DNA of 64,000 nt from Bryum argenteum (lineage: Eukaryota; Streptophyta; Bryopsida; Bryales; Bryaceae): positions 917,409-981,408 of the forward strand of contig CM073328.1 in assembly GCA_037043015.1 (NCBI GenBank). The letters are read 5' to 3'. Every line of letters begins with the position of its first letter. Positions within the stretch are counted from its first letter, which is position 1. This document shows positions 10,628 to 22,207 of this stretch, piece by piece. The notes beneath the pieces were generated by a model that saw only the letters and a program-made list of their open reading frames with translations, did not search any database and was not told the DNA's origin. A program made the translations under genes and the position numbers.

Positions 10628-10908
10628 TAGAAAGAATCTACAAAGCCACAAATTATGCGACAAAACTAACAACCCTCTCCAGCTGGGGTCCTTCTGGCAT
10701 TCATGACGGACAAAGCAGAGCAAGAGCCAATGAAATCCTTTGTGGATTCCACTTGGCAACTCCCGATTGGAGGAAAGAGGTATTAATTTGTCCACGTGGA
10801 CAAGCTTCATCTTTGGTCCTACAAGAAATTGAATTGGTGAAAGATCAGTGTTGACTCATTCCCTAATCAGTGCCGGATGGTTAACATAATTCCTGTAATC
10901 TCAGTTAA
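10628..10908. other. Intergenic DNA between elements
   Basis: No gene or element recognised between the pogo-like element and the next TTAA element. Confidence 0.4.
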
Positions 10909-10912
10909 TTAA

Positions 10913-11467
10913 CCCCTAACTCTACTTGAAGTCCGAAATGGGTTTTTGCAATTCCGGGCAGCCTCAATGAAGGGGTTAGAAGTAATATTTTTGCCTAAGA
11001 TTTTTATTGGGTCCTCCTTATAGTGCAAAGTGTATGTGGTAAAATGTACAAAGTCAAATTCCAATTTTTGAGTCTTTTAGGACAATTCTTGGGTTTTGAG
11101 CCGAGATGGGGCAGCTTAAAAAAGTAACTTTTTCAGAATTTGTATTTTGAAACATGTTCATTACTAAATCACTACTCAAATTTCAAAGTGATCAAGTCAA
11201 AAAGTTTACCAATTTTACAAGGGCAGCCTCCAAAAATTTCAAAACCAATCTTCGCAATGCCCAAAAAAACTTATGATCTCTTAAATGGTAAACATCCAAC
11301 GGTCAATTTTTTGAACAGTAATCAAGCATATTCTTAGGTACAAGATCTTATGGTTGGAAGTTTTAAAAAGAAAAAGAATCTGGTTCACACCCCTACGAGT
11401 GCTTAGAGGTAGAGAATCGTAGTTTTGAGGTTTCAAGCTCCCAAAAAACACCAAGGAGATTTAGGGG
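10913..11467. mobile_element. TTAA-flanked element, CCCCTAA family (555 bp)
   Basis: TTAA at 10909-10912 and 11468-11471 flank ends CCCCTAACTC and (reversed right) CCCCTAAATC. The interior is shared with 40934-41857 and 42105-42935 (GCCTAAGATTTTTATTGGGT; CCAATTTTACAAGGGCAGCC). It carries the paired motif of this family, ATCCAACGGTC at 11294 and ATCTTATGGTT at 11345. Not coding. Confidence 0.85.
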
Positions 11468-11471
11468 TTAA

Positions 11472-12144
11472 GCAGAAAATAGATATCTGTTATTTGATTT
11501 GATTAATTATAATCGTTGATAACAAAGAGAATTTATGCCATTTTACCTATTTCTTGATATAAATCCCAAAGAAAAACCGTTTATACTAATAATCAGAACC
11601 AAAGTTTAGTTGGTTAGAACCTGTGAATATTATCTCTTGCCTAAATTTATTATGATATTTTGGACTAGATTTCTTCATCGTCGCCCTTCTTTACATTATA
11701 GTACTATGAATTGGTCCTAAGGGCACCCCTTACGGTCTTGGTAGCTTGTCATTGTAACGGCAACTGTGGACAAGGGCCGGAGTGGCGTCTGGTTACCTCC
11801 CTTTACAACTTGAGTCCTCGCTATGTCACGCTTGGTCTCGGTAAAAAGACCCTGTTTGCAGTGAGAGGTAGTTTGCTCACGAGAACAAGTTGAAGATGGA
11901 ATCAAGGAAACTTTTGAGATAGAGAAAGTGTTTGGAGGGGGGGGGGGAGGCACAAGACAAACTGCCACGTCCTCTTCCGTTCACCACTATGCATTGGAAG
12001 TATCAACATTGCTTGCAAGTGCCGTGCCCTGCCTCCCCTCCTCGTGCCGTTTGCGGTTTGCAAGGAGTAGTAACTGTAAACGATAAGAGCATCTGCACCC
12101 ATACTCGCCAAGTGTCTGACACACGCAATAAGTCAATGAGAAAT
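11472..12144. other. Intergenic DNA
   Basis: No gene supported. A G run of about 13 bases occurs near 11937-11949. Short ORFs on both strands overlap each other and look random. Confidence 0.45.
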
Positions 12145-12316
12145 GCGTAAGGCCCGTTGATGCTTTGACGCCATTCACTTGGACGGTTCCTCCCTTTACG
12201 AGAGGCCCTACCAACTGGAATTCATTTTTGGGAGGTGACCTCCCGCGGGAATTCTCGGGTGAGGATATCTCATAGGGAATTAGCTGCCTGTGCCCGCGCA
12301 TCATCGGGCCTTACGC
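12145..12316. mobile_element. Small MITE-like inverted-repeat element (172 bp)
   Basis: The ends GCGTAAGGCCCGTTGATGC and, reversed from the right, GCGTAAGGCCCGATGATGC match at 18 of 19 positions. The target duplication is unclear. GC-rich against its surroundings. Confidence 0.6.
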
Positions 12317-12317
12317 T

Positions 12318-12398
12318 GGGAGAGGCCTCGGCAGGCGGGTCTCCCGTGACGGTCGGTTCCCGACCGTCACGGGAGACCCTCATGCGGAGGCCTCTCCC
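12318..12398. repeat. Strong GC-rich hairpin
   Basis: A perfect 20-base dyad (12337-12356 with 12360-12379, 3-base loop) is extended by outer arms GGGAGAGGCCT (12318-12328) and AGGCCTCTCCC (12388-12398). Possible small-RNA precursor, terminator-like structure or the centre of a foldback element. Confidence 0.7.
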
Positions 12399-12871
12399 TT
12401 TACTAAGGGCCCTTCAAATATGCCTCTTGGCTCTCTACTTTGGCTAGCGTGAAGAAATGACCCTCCAAATCTAAGGTTAGTTGACTAAATCTGACAATCT
12501 ACTTGCGACTGGTGCATCGACTATTTCACATGCACTTTTGGTGCTCGAGAGGCCTTCAAGGACTCTTCAAACATAGATGAACATTTTTAACTAGTCACCT
12601 TTAGCAAGTCACCTTTTCAGCTCTAAAGAATGTCCTAAAGAAAATCAGTCATAATCTGCACTTTTACAATGCAAAGGTTCACAATCTCACCGACCAACAA
12701 CATCATCGAGAAACACGATGGTTGTGGTGTTGATTCCTTGAATAGCAGTGGTGCGAGAAGGTACCACATGATGAGACACCGGAGGCACCACTCTCCCATG
12801 CAAAAGGACCACTCCTATCTCCGCTACAGCACCCACTCCGGCACTCCTACTCACTTTACTCACTTCCCACT
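12399..12871. other. Intergenic DNA
   Basis: No gene supported. Confidence 0.4.
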
Positions 12872-12888
12872 CTCCATTGTTGAGTTTC

Positions 12889-13018
12889 TTTTTTTTTTTT
12901 TTTTTTTTTTTTTGACACAAATAAAGGGTAACCTTTACTGCAAAGATAGAGTACAAAAGCAAACTCCGCCAGGTCCGGCGGAGCCGGACCTAAGTCCGGC
13001 GTAGCCGGACTCAAGTCA
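12889..13018 (-). mobile_element. Poly(A)-tailed retroposon fragment with 17-bp target duplication
   Basis: CTCCATTGTTGAGTTTC occurs exactly at 12872-12888 and 13019-13035. Between them are 25 T (the poly(A) tail of a minus-strand insert) and about 105 bp of unique sequence. This is the footprint of LINE-mediated insertion. The body holds two adjacent small hairpins, AGGTCCGGC-GGA-GCCGGACCT (12971-12991) and AGTCCGGC-GTA-GCCGGACT (12993-13011). It is too short to tell a truncated LINE from a SINE. Confidence 0.85.
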
Positions 13019-13338
13019 CTCCATTGTTGAGTTTCAATTCATAGTAAGCAACTATAAACGGCAGATTCGCCCCTTTTCCCCTTTTAGCCCTCCCTCCCTC
13101 ACTTCCCATGTCCGCCCTCTCCCTCCCCAAAATAAACTGATTGCCCACCCCCTCGTATCTTGGGAGTTCTTAGATTCTCCTGCCACCCCCTATTACCGAG
13201 GGTCGAAGGGCCCACTCCCGTGTGAGACCCGTCCTTGAAAGATAATAGGCCTCTGTCAATGGAAGGCCATTCACTTATAATCTAAATTTAAGTCCGTCTT
13301 TTTGAGGGAATAGTGGTTCTCCTTTTGGAGAACCACTA

Positions 13339-13547
13339 CACTAAATAGGTAGATTAGTGTTAGATTTTTATAAGATTTGAAAATGCTACAAGTTTTGGTA
13401 AAAAAAATTACCAGGAGTATCGATTTGAATACTAGGGAAGGATCCCCATCTTGACCAATGTAGAGGGTAAAAAAATTGACTAACAACAAAAGCTTATAGC
13501 ATGTTTATGTAAATTAGTGTATCTAACACTAATCTACCTATTTAGTG
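13339..13547. mobile_element. TA-flanked MITE with 28-bp inverted ends (209 bp), copy 1
   Basis: TA at 13337-13338 and 13548-13549 flank arms CACTAAATAGGTAGATTAGT and their exact complement, which extends into GTTAGAT. A second copy lies at 47201-47403. TA duplication fits Tc1/mariner-type MITEs, although the end begins CACTA, as in CACTA elements (which normally make 3-bp duplications). A 10-bp hairpin (GTGGTTCTCC/GGAGAACCAC) abuts the left end. Confidence 0.75.
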
Positions 13548-13549
13548 TA

Positions 13550-15944
13550 CTCATTCTCAAAAAGGGGGAGATAAGAGGACAAAGCCTCCAAATTTGAATT
13601 ACGGGTTCTCTTTATTTTATTTCAAGGGCTTGCCACCTCCCCTTTTGAAATATTACGGGTTTCTGTAAAACTCATTACGCGTTGGGTTGCATGGGAATGA
13701 CTTGCTTTTTTGAGACCCTCTCAGTTTTATGGGGACGGGTCTTACATGGGAATGGGCCCAAGGGCACTGTAGAGCAATCTAGAGCCTCGCATTGCGTAGA
13801 CCTCTCTGGGGTTGCTTCGGGGAATGGGACCCTGTCGCCGTTTTTTCCTTGTCCCACCTCCCTCGCTTGATCTTTAATTTGTATTGTATTTTTTTTTTTT
13901 TTAGCTTTGGGGTGATTTGAATTTGAATGTGAAGGGGGTGGGGTGAGGTTCGGGGTAGGTTCGGGGGTGGTTGCTTTGGCGTGTGAAGGAAGGAGTGAGG
14001 TGTGGGCTGCTCTTCCTTCCATTTGGTGCTTCTCTGCAATGCCAACTGCATTCTAGAAGAAAATCTACCAAGCCCCAGCTAATAAGGAAGGAAGAGTCCA
14101 TTGGACTAAGCTACACCGGGACTCATGTTGTTGGGTGTCATTACCAACCATTCTCTTTGTGCTTTTAATTTTTTATTTTTCATTAGAGAATTTCAAGACC
14201 ACAAATACTGTCTAGTTTGAACTAATTTGCAAAGAATGGAGCAAATGAAATTATTTATATCAGACGAATAAGCCTATGACCAATCGGTTCAGAAATGAGT
14301 GTCGTTCAAATGTTGAACAGAATATGGAAATGTTGCTGACTGGCTTAAATGACCCAAATCATTTGAGAAAAAATAATATTGCAATTAAAAATGAAAGAGG
14401 TTTACTACATTTTACTTCTCAACACCAAAGTAGGCTCAACTTCTACATTTGTATCTCAGTAGAACAATGGGATACTCCATCAGGAATTTAATTCGAAAGA
14501 TTTTCCTGATTGAATTCCTACTTCTCCATAAGTGTTTACATTTCTCACTAGCGATCCAGGGAGTTCGTTTCTCGATCTCTGAAGTTGTTAAATGTAAATC
14601 AGGCAAGAATGTCATGCAATGGTAACGAGACACAATAGCAACAAAATCTGCATTGAAGTTTGCAACAACGTTGAAAGAAAGTATCCCGCCTCGATCACGA
14701 GCTCCGAACGGCGCGTCTCCCTCCCTCCCGCCTCCTGTAGTACCACCGACGGTCAATCAAAGGCGCCCACTTTTTGCTGTTCAATCACCGCACCCCTGAT
14801 TCCACTTTGTCGGCCATCGAAGTTGCTGCACAGCTCGGCGATCCTGCCTCTTATCTTCGATTCTACACCACCGCAAATCAGCTGCAAATCACCCCATCTC
14901 CGATTGCACTGACTGCCGGGCGATCACACAAGGATCAACTTCCCAAATTTGGCATCCGTCCGGTGCTTTCTACAGTGGCTGCAGTTGGAAGTTACAGTAC
15001 TTTCAATTCAAACAGTTTGATGCTCCAAAGATCGAAGTTAGATTCTCAAAAACAGTGCCCTTCTTAAAATACCACATTCATGATATTTTCTTTTGGTGCT
15101 CCAATTTTGGGTTGCTGTTCAAAGTGATTCTGCAAGTGTAAGTACGCTAGAGCCATGTACTTGCGTTGATGATCTTTGTTGTTTTTAGCACAAACAAAGA
15201 GTGGTTCTTTCTGGATTGGTGTACGAGGATTCTTTGATACATTGGAAAGACACCTCTGATTATAGTACTTTGGTGTGGATTTGATCCACGTTTTGAGTAT
15301 AGAAAATTGAGTTTGTGAGAACATGAAGCATGTCTAACATAGCTGTTATTGATCAAAGTTTTATTGTTTGTATGAAGATGCCTTTTTCAAGGTAGGAGAA
15401 TCAAGGAGGTAGTAAGGACATGTTAATTTTACAGGTGACACTAACAAAGTGTATATAGTTGATAAGTACGTACACCTCAACATATTAGGCAATGAAAAAC
15501 GACATCTAGAATGAACAGGAGAACTTTAAGAAGTCCTTCTCACATTTAGTGATGTATGCCATGTTTTAACTTGCTCCAATAAGAACATTGCTGGTAGAGT
15601 AACTATGTTGCTTTGACGACGGAGAAATGTCAGTGACGGGCTTTTTTTCTTGTTGTAGCAATACAACAAAGAGGGTGGTGAGCAACCGCCAATGAGGGTA
15701 GGCTGTAAGAAAACTTCTCACAACCAATTTGCCAATGTTGATACCCCAACACTAGCTCTTGTTTCATAAACCGAAAGATCTCGAATCTATTTCCTTCTTT
15801 TTGCGGGCTCTAGATGAGTTCGGAGAAAAGTTTGTGGCTTCTCTTGTTACACTTTGGATATCAAGTTGAACGAGGTTGGGGAAGTGCATGCTCACAACAT
15901 ATGTTCAAGCATTTCCACCAGATGCTAGACTTGTGAACGTGCAC
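13550..15944. other. Intergenic DNA without recognised genes
   Basis: Includes a T tract at about 13889-13902 and a moderately GC-rich open stretch at 14690-15067 (98 codons on plus) whose product I do not recognise; it could be an exon or gene fragment. Confidence 0.4.
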
Positions 15945-15947
15945 TAA

Positions 15948-16089
15948 GGACCAGTTTACACTAGTACGACGATTGAATTTTATTTCCAAACAATCTCATT
16001 TCAAAAGCCACAATTTCAACCAATCACATTTGAGATTTCTCCTTAATTTCTTGATTAGCACACTTCTTCACCATAGTCTAAACTGGTCC
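15948..16089. mobile_element. Tourist/PIF-Harbinger-like MITE (142 bp)
   Basis: TAA at 15945-15947 and 16090-16092 flank inverted ends GGACCAGTTTACACTA and GGACCAGTTTAGACTA. A 3-bp TAA/TTA duplication with GG-start ends is the Harbinger/Tourist signature. The TTTACACTA core recurs in the elements at 6135 and 43486. Confidence 0.8.
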
Positions 16090-16647
16090 TAAGTTCATTC
16101 TACACCTCAAACCGCAAAGTTTGATAGAAATAGGTGCTTCTACTTCACTACAGTTCTCCTTGGCCTAGTAATGGTGGACTAGTACCTATACCACTGTTGG
16201 TATGTCCTGTGGTCAAATGGACACTATATTCATGCCAACCCATAAGGTCTAGTGTTTTTCTTCTTCTTCTTCTGGACTGGTGGGGTCGTCGCTGTATTAC
16301 TCTATATTGAGAAAGTATAATAAAAGGGAGAAAGTATACATTTGTATGTACAGTATAATAATACTGTTAACATACGAAAAATGCGAATCTTTGCGTTCCA
16401 GGAGTGTGGGAAACAGCTGGCCAATGAAGTCGGAGTCGGTAGTCCCAGCAGCTCCACCGACGATTCAAATGTGCACCTGCTTTTACTATGTACATACGAA
16501 GTGGTAGGGACCCCTCCCTTTCACTCAAATAAATGCCTGCAATCATTCAACCATGGCTGCATCACATGATTTGCAGTTGCATCCCTTTAATATTCTTGCA
16601 TTTCCATGGCAGACCAGGTCCTCTCACACATGAATCTTCCTCTCGTA

Positions 16648-16943
16648 CAGCCTGGCAGCATTATTACTCAACTCATTCATCCCCGACTCTTACTAGTCCT
16701 CGAACAACAACAACATGGCTTCTACTGCTGCCGATTGAAAGGTGCGTGCTCCATTCGAATGCATCATCGTATGTTTCTTAAATGAAAATGCCGGTGCTCA
16801 AGAACATCATGTCTCTATTGTACAAGAGCAGCATTATCTCTCAACAATATTCACGTTTGAGTCTAGTCGTGGAACAACAACAATATGGCTACTGTTGCAT
16901 TGATTGAGAGGTGCCCAGATATTGTGGTGCATCGTGTGTTCGG
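16648..16943 (+). repeat. Degenerate direct repeat of about 115-125 bp, two units
   Basis: 16648-16774 and 16829-16943 are collinear, with GCAGCATTAT, GAACAACAACAA-ATGGCT, GATTGA-AGGTGC and GCATCGT in the same order. Local duplication of non-coding or formerly coding sequence. Confidence 0.6.
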
Positions 16944-19735
16944 AAAGGAAAACATGAGTCGCAATTGTTGGAGTACGAGCATTGACTCTGTTTCTTCTTG
17001 AGAAGTGGCAGCCATTGCGATCGAAGAGCCACGGTGGGTTCCTAGTGATTGTTTGTGATAGTGAGAGAGAGGTCCACGGTCCAGTGAGGCCCCAAAGGTT
17101 TCCTCCCTGCTGAGCATGTGCTACTTTGAAACAATGGACGGGACGGAAGGCCAAATTCGTTAAATCGGCAATTTCGCAAGTCTCATTTTCCCTTGTAATT
17201 GTTGCTTGCAAGCACAAAAGAAGTGAAGGCAAAACACAACAAAACGTTATGTGCACAAAGTAGCATTATAAGTCTCAAGACCTCATATTGTGTCGATTTG
17301 ATGAATATGGCCTTATGGGGAGTGCCGGCATTTTGTTGCAAGTTGACTGGTTGATTTTGAGAATTTCCGGATTAAATAGAAAAAAGTTTAAGAAATATTA
17401 TCAATGAAAATTACAAGAAACTTTCTATTTTCAGTATAATATGAGGCAATTGCTAGAATAGTTTCATGAAAAACCGGTTGGACATGGAAACTGGAGGATA
17501 TTAGCCGGTGAAGAAATTACTTCTCCAAGTGTGCTTTGAAAATGGTAGTGAAATGAGTTGGAAAATGCTCAACAAGAAGCAAAGTTTCTTGGAAGCATTT
17601 CGTTTTGTGGGGCATGATTAGTGGATCTTTGGTGACGTGGAAGGTCTTGTGCACGCTCAACATTACTTGATGATGAAGAATTATGCTTAGTTTTCTGAAT
17701 GCCCAAGGTTGTCAAATTACTGAGTGGAACTTGCTTTGGCACTTGAGGATCAAGTCAATTACAAAACAATGAAGTTTTGGTGGTTTATTGGTATGACTAA
17801 CATACAATTTCTGAAATACTGCTACCGGTAGTGTAGGTGTGCAAGAAATTTTGTTAGATGATGATTATGTTTACCATTGTTATGATCGTCCTCCCAAAAG
17901 CAAAAAAAATCATCATGTTGCCAAACTCCACCCTAGTAACGTAAATATTCCATCAAAAAATAAGTGTCATCCAAAAACTAAGTTTCACTCAAGCGGCATG
18001 ACCAACCAAGATGCAACATTACTAATGTTGGAGAGACCAAAATTTCTGTAGCAATACAATGTCAAGCCATCAACTAAGAATGAGTTCTCGCCAAGATTGT
18101 CATAACATCACAAGGAAGAGGTAAGATAGAAACTTGAGCACAATGCTGATGTACATCGACAAGAAAAAAACAAAAGGTCACAGAAAAATTATTCAACGTG
18201 AGAGCGACAAGATAACCTCAAAGAAAGACCGTACAACAACGACAAGATAACCTCAAAGAAAGACCGTACAACAACGAAAGTGACACACGCATGAAATCAA
18301 TCTTGATACGTTTCCAAGGACGTATACGTATGAACGGGGGTGGGAGCAATGATCAATCAACAAACAATCCAGGAATGAATGGAACAAAGACATCTCATCA
18401 TCATCATCATCCAGGAGATGGAAGCGCCCTCCCTCCCTCCCTCCCAAGAGCGTGGAGTGGGAGTAGGTAGCGAACTATTGAATTCTCCTCTTTGGAAGGA
18501 AACCCGGGAGACAGGAAGCTCTCACTCTCACCTGTGAGTTATCATTGACTGAATGCAATCTTGATGGGTGAGTGCATGCCAATCGTTCTCGGGCAATGAG
18601 AAGCAGTAAGAAAACATTTGCTGCAAAGAACATGCATACCTGCCGTGTCCCTCACCGAACCGACATCGAAGTTACTCGTACCTACTCTCTGTTCTCCATT
18701 GCAGAATTGCACTTCTTTGCTTTAAAACGTACTGGATGTATCGTTCGACTCATTGAGTACATCAATTGTTTCAAGAAATTCAGAAGGAAAGAAAATAAAT
18801 TGTATGACAAAGGTCTTGTGAAAGCAACACCACAGTTTATACAATGGTCATCACGGGTTTATGTTATTTGGCTTTGGATTTGCTTAGTGGTGCAAAATCT
18901 AAATGCGAAATTGCAATATTCAATTGGGCTTGCTCTGATAGCAGAAGGCTCAGTACAACATGGACAGCATCAAAAGCATGTGGTTGTGAATAGACCTCAC
19001 AAGGAGCCAAGTTGAACATCAGTTCCAATGAGAAGCACATAACTTCAAGTTTGTTAAGCAGGAGTTTTATTCTAATCCGCCATCATTGATTTTTTCCGAG
19101 CATTACGAGCATATTGAAGGTCTTTCAACTTGGATTAAAGAAAGATCACAAAGTTGGAGACGAGTCTATTTGTGTGTACACATGAAATTCTCTGGCCAGC
19201 AGAACTGATTCCATGGATTTGTCATAACACGAGTTTTTAGTCTGTGATACAAAATAGAAGAATACCTTCCCGAATGTGCACAAACAGCACATTAATACCA
19301 TCGCACTCTGCAGTTCGGAAGACAACGATGGTTCATCAGCTGTTGCAATAAGGACCTGATATTTAAACATGGCTACTTTCTGAATGCTTAAGGATTATCA
19401 GAAGATAACATGGCAATCATTGAATTGGTTAATTTTCTGTTAGCATGTAAAGCAGTAGATTATAAAACAGAGATCTGACTGAGAAAAGAAAAAAAGAAAA
19501 CTAAAGAATACATCTTATCTGACGCTGCCTAGACCTTGATTCATGTAAACAACTCTTACTTGGTTGAACTTCTGAACAGCACAAACTTATATTCATCGTT
19601 CATGAAAATAGCCTGTCTACTCTTGCTTCTAATCTTACTCGTGCATGATAAGTTTGTTCGTCAACAAAAGTATCAGGAGTACAGGGGTATAAGAAGCGTG
19701 AACTTACAGAAGAAGCAGCGAGAGAGAGAAAGGGA
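16944..19735. other. Long intergenic stretch
   Basis: No gene was recognised. It contains CATCAT and CCCTCCCTCC microsatellites near 18393-18445 and a 147-codon open frame at 18572-19015 (plus) without family resemblance, which I do not call as a gene. The part next to 19735 may be 3' UTR of the CASTOR-like gene. Confidence 0.4.
18206..18275 (+). repeat. Perfect tandem duplication of a 35-bp unit
   Basis: The unit beginning GACAAGATAACCTC and ending GTACAACAAC occurs at 18206-18240 and 18241-18275 without mismatch, so it is recent. Confidence 0.9.
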
Positions 19736-22207
19736 TTATTGCCGCTCCATAAGCACAATGAAGCTATCATCAAGACTCCACTCCTGCTTCACGGCCTTCT
19801 GCCTGGGATTAATGACCGGAGCATCTTCACTCTCCCGATGAAACCCGAGCACAATCTCATTCCGTGCTCTCGCGCGCATCATGATATCATAGAAACTGAG
19901 CTGCTCCTCCAGGTCCTGGTCGAGGTACATCTCAGCAGGGCGCATAACCATCTCGTTGCCCTCTTCGGCAAAAAGCTCTTCCAGCACGCTGCTGATGCGC
20001 TTGTCCTCCGCTACCATTGCTAGCGCCATGGACACCATCTCGTCTGAGATCGGCAGGGAGGGAGACTCGTCCTCGATGGCGGCCAGAGTTTGAGCGGACA
20101 GGAAGGAGCTGACGATTATGCACTGCGAGGGGGAGTGTTGGAGCTCGTCTAGCCACGAGGAGCGCGCGTTTCCGGCCGGGCGGATCTGGATTGCTCGCGC
20201 TTCCCTGTATGGCATCCGCGTCGCCTGCATCACCATGCTCACGCCTCTTTCAAGACTACGATCCTTTTCCATAAGCTTTTCATTTGGCAAGGAAACTTGA
20301 ACCCACAATTACCTCACTATCTACATTCACATTGATGTTGATAGAGGTAGGGCCGTAGCTGGGTACCTGAATGCTCTTGATCATGATCAACGTCGACAAC
20401 GGCTGCTGCTCGTCAGAGTCAAGCGGCGACTTTCCATCCGCCACAAGCAAGATAGAATCAAACGTTTCAATCGGCAACGCTTCAAGATCTTTCTTCACAG
20501 TAGGTTTCCCGGCGCAATGGATAACGCTCACATTCTCGAACTCTATCGCCATTTTCAATCGCTCCTCCTGTGGCACTTCACTCAAGATCCAGAGCTCGGA
20601 TCCTGATCCAAGCGTTCGCTCGAGCTCGGAAACCATATCCTCCATGCCTCGTTGCCACCCGCAAAACAACACCTTCTTCACCGACTTCACGTGCTGAGCC
20701 GGAGGTGAGGGAGCGTTCGCTCGCCCTGATGGTTTTTGGACTTCTGGTAACGAGGATGTGGAAGGCGCGTATGAGTCGTCGTCGTCTGCAATTACTAGCA
20801 CTTCGTCGCCGTCTGATAACTTGTAGTCGTCGGCGGGGTTTAAGAGGATCTTGTTGTTTCGGCTGGCTACTTTCACCCCGCAGGGAATTGCGTCGGGGAA
20901 GCTGATCAGTACGTCGATGAAGCGCATTCCGTCCAGTTCCGGCCACCTTCGAGATTAACAAGTTTATGTCAATTACATTCTCTCACACAGCCCTGTTCTC
21001 TAGACACTGAGCACCCATTCTTGCCAAATTCACAGTTTGAGCCGTTGTAAAACGTTATTGACAATTGTGAGAAGAATTTCTTCGAGTTGAACTCATGATT
21101 TTCTGAAGTCTATGTAAACACAGAAATTCAGTAGTTACATGGAACTCCGGAATGGACCTCCAAATCATTGAATGAGAGTGCTTAGAACAATATTTAATGA
21201 ACCCGTTGCAAGGCAGCTTCTGTTACGAACGGTGGTCGTTTAAGGTATAATTATAGGAGGTAGGAACAGGAGCTCCTTCCCTAAAACGAAAGTGGGCTGG
21301 ATAATCATTAGATGAGAGTGCTCGAAGGGCAAAAAGCCAATAAAAATGTTGCCGGCCGCACATTCTAACAGAGTGTAACTTGTTCATTCTGAAGTAGAAT
21401 GAGTGATTCTCCCTTGAAGCATAATGAAATGAAGGAACGGTGATTGAATGAATGAAGGAATACTCACCTTTTCAGATAAAACTCGGCTTTGTCGAACCCT
21501 AGAATGTCTTTCCACACTTGGGCGAGCCCGGGCTGGCGCGCGCACTGGACCATGAGACGCGTGATCACGTCTTTGGCCACCACAGTCTCCACGAGCTCAC
21601 CACCAGCGTGCTTGATCCGAGGCTCGTTGTCGACATCAATAACCTCGACCACCACATGCCCAGCAAAACTACTCGACACCTGCTCAGCATACACACACAC
21701 ACACACAATCCGATCAGACTCAGAAAGACAGACAGCTCCAACGCAGAAAACAGTAAGTGCGGGTATCACCACTTTAAAGACCAGGCTCAGAAAGGCAGTT
21801 CCAATGATAGGGAAGAGCTAGTGTGGGTGCGGGTGAGTTTTTACCACTTTGAGGATCTTGCGGATGATGAGGAGCGCGAGCTCGTCGCTCTCGTCGGCGT
21901 CTTGGCTCTCCGCGAGCACGATGATGGCGCTGGCGGTGTCGATGGACGCACTCCGAAGCGTCTGTGTGTCGTGTCGGCTACCGCACAGGAATTGCACGGT
22001 CGTGCCCAGCATGTCGATGTTCTGTTGCTTGAATTCCTGCTCCATCAGTGAAAGCTCCACGGCTGCTACGATAGTGATCTCGCCCCCGTTTAAGCTCTGA
22101 TTCGCAACTGCTAGTTGGCGCAGTAGGGAAGGAATCTTCGCGCTCCATCCTAGAATCAGTGTGTGATGCTTCCCTCCGTCTCCTCCTCCTCCTTCTCCTT
22201 CCGCCAT
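19736..22207 (-). CDS. CASTOR/POLLUX/DMI1-family protein, cytosolic RCK part only
   Basis: Exons in transcript order are 22207-21845, 21679-21468, 20946-20367 and 20224-19736, with consistent phases and GT-AG introns; the model gives 547 aa. Family landmarks in order are HTLILGWSAKIPSLLRQLA, HVVVEVIDVDNE, LVETVVAKDVITRLMVQCAR, FIDVLISFPDAIPCGVKVAS, VLFCGWQRGMEDMVSELE, and a tail with FAEEGNEMVMRPAEMYL and a WSLDD-x-F-hyd-V motif. In the family this is the ligand-binding gating ring of nuclear-envelope (CASTOR/POLLUX) or plastid-envelope cation channels. The N-terminal transmembrane pore helices, about 300 residues in relatives, are not found upstream. Either they lie past a long intron or the gene is a soluble remnant. 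An acceptor-like GTTGCAG at about 22221 keeps both options open. The first RCK half is more diverged than the rest. Confidence 0.88.

Noticed and set aside
18393-18445. CRISPR-like or functional tandem array
   Set aside because: Simple CATCAT and CCCTCCCTCC microsatellites without spacers, in a eukaryotic genome.
18572-19015. 147-codon open frame as a gene
   Set aside because: No recognisable motif or splice context, and no duplicate; chance frames of this size are expected in 64 kb.
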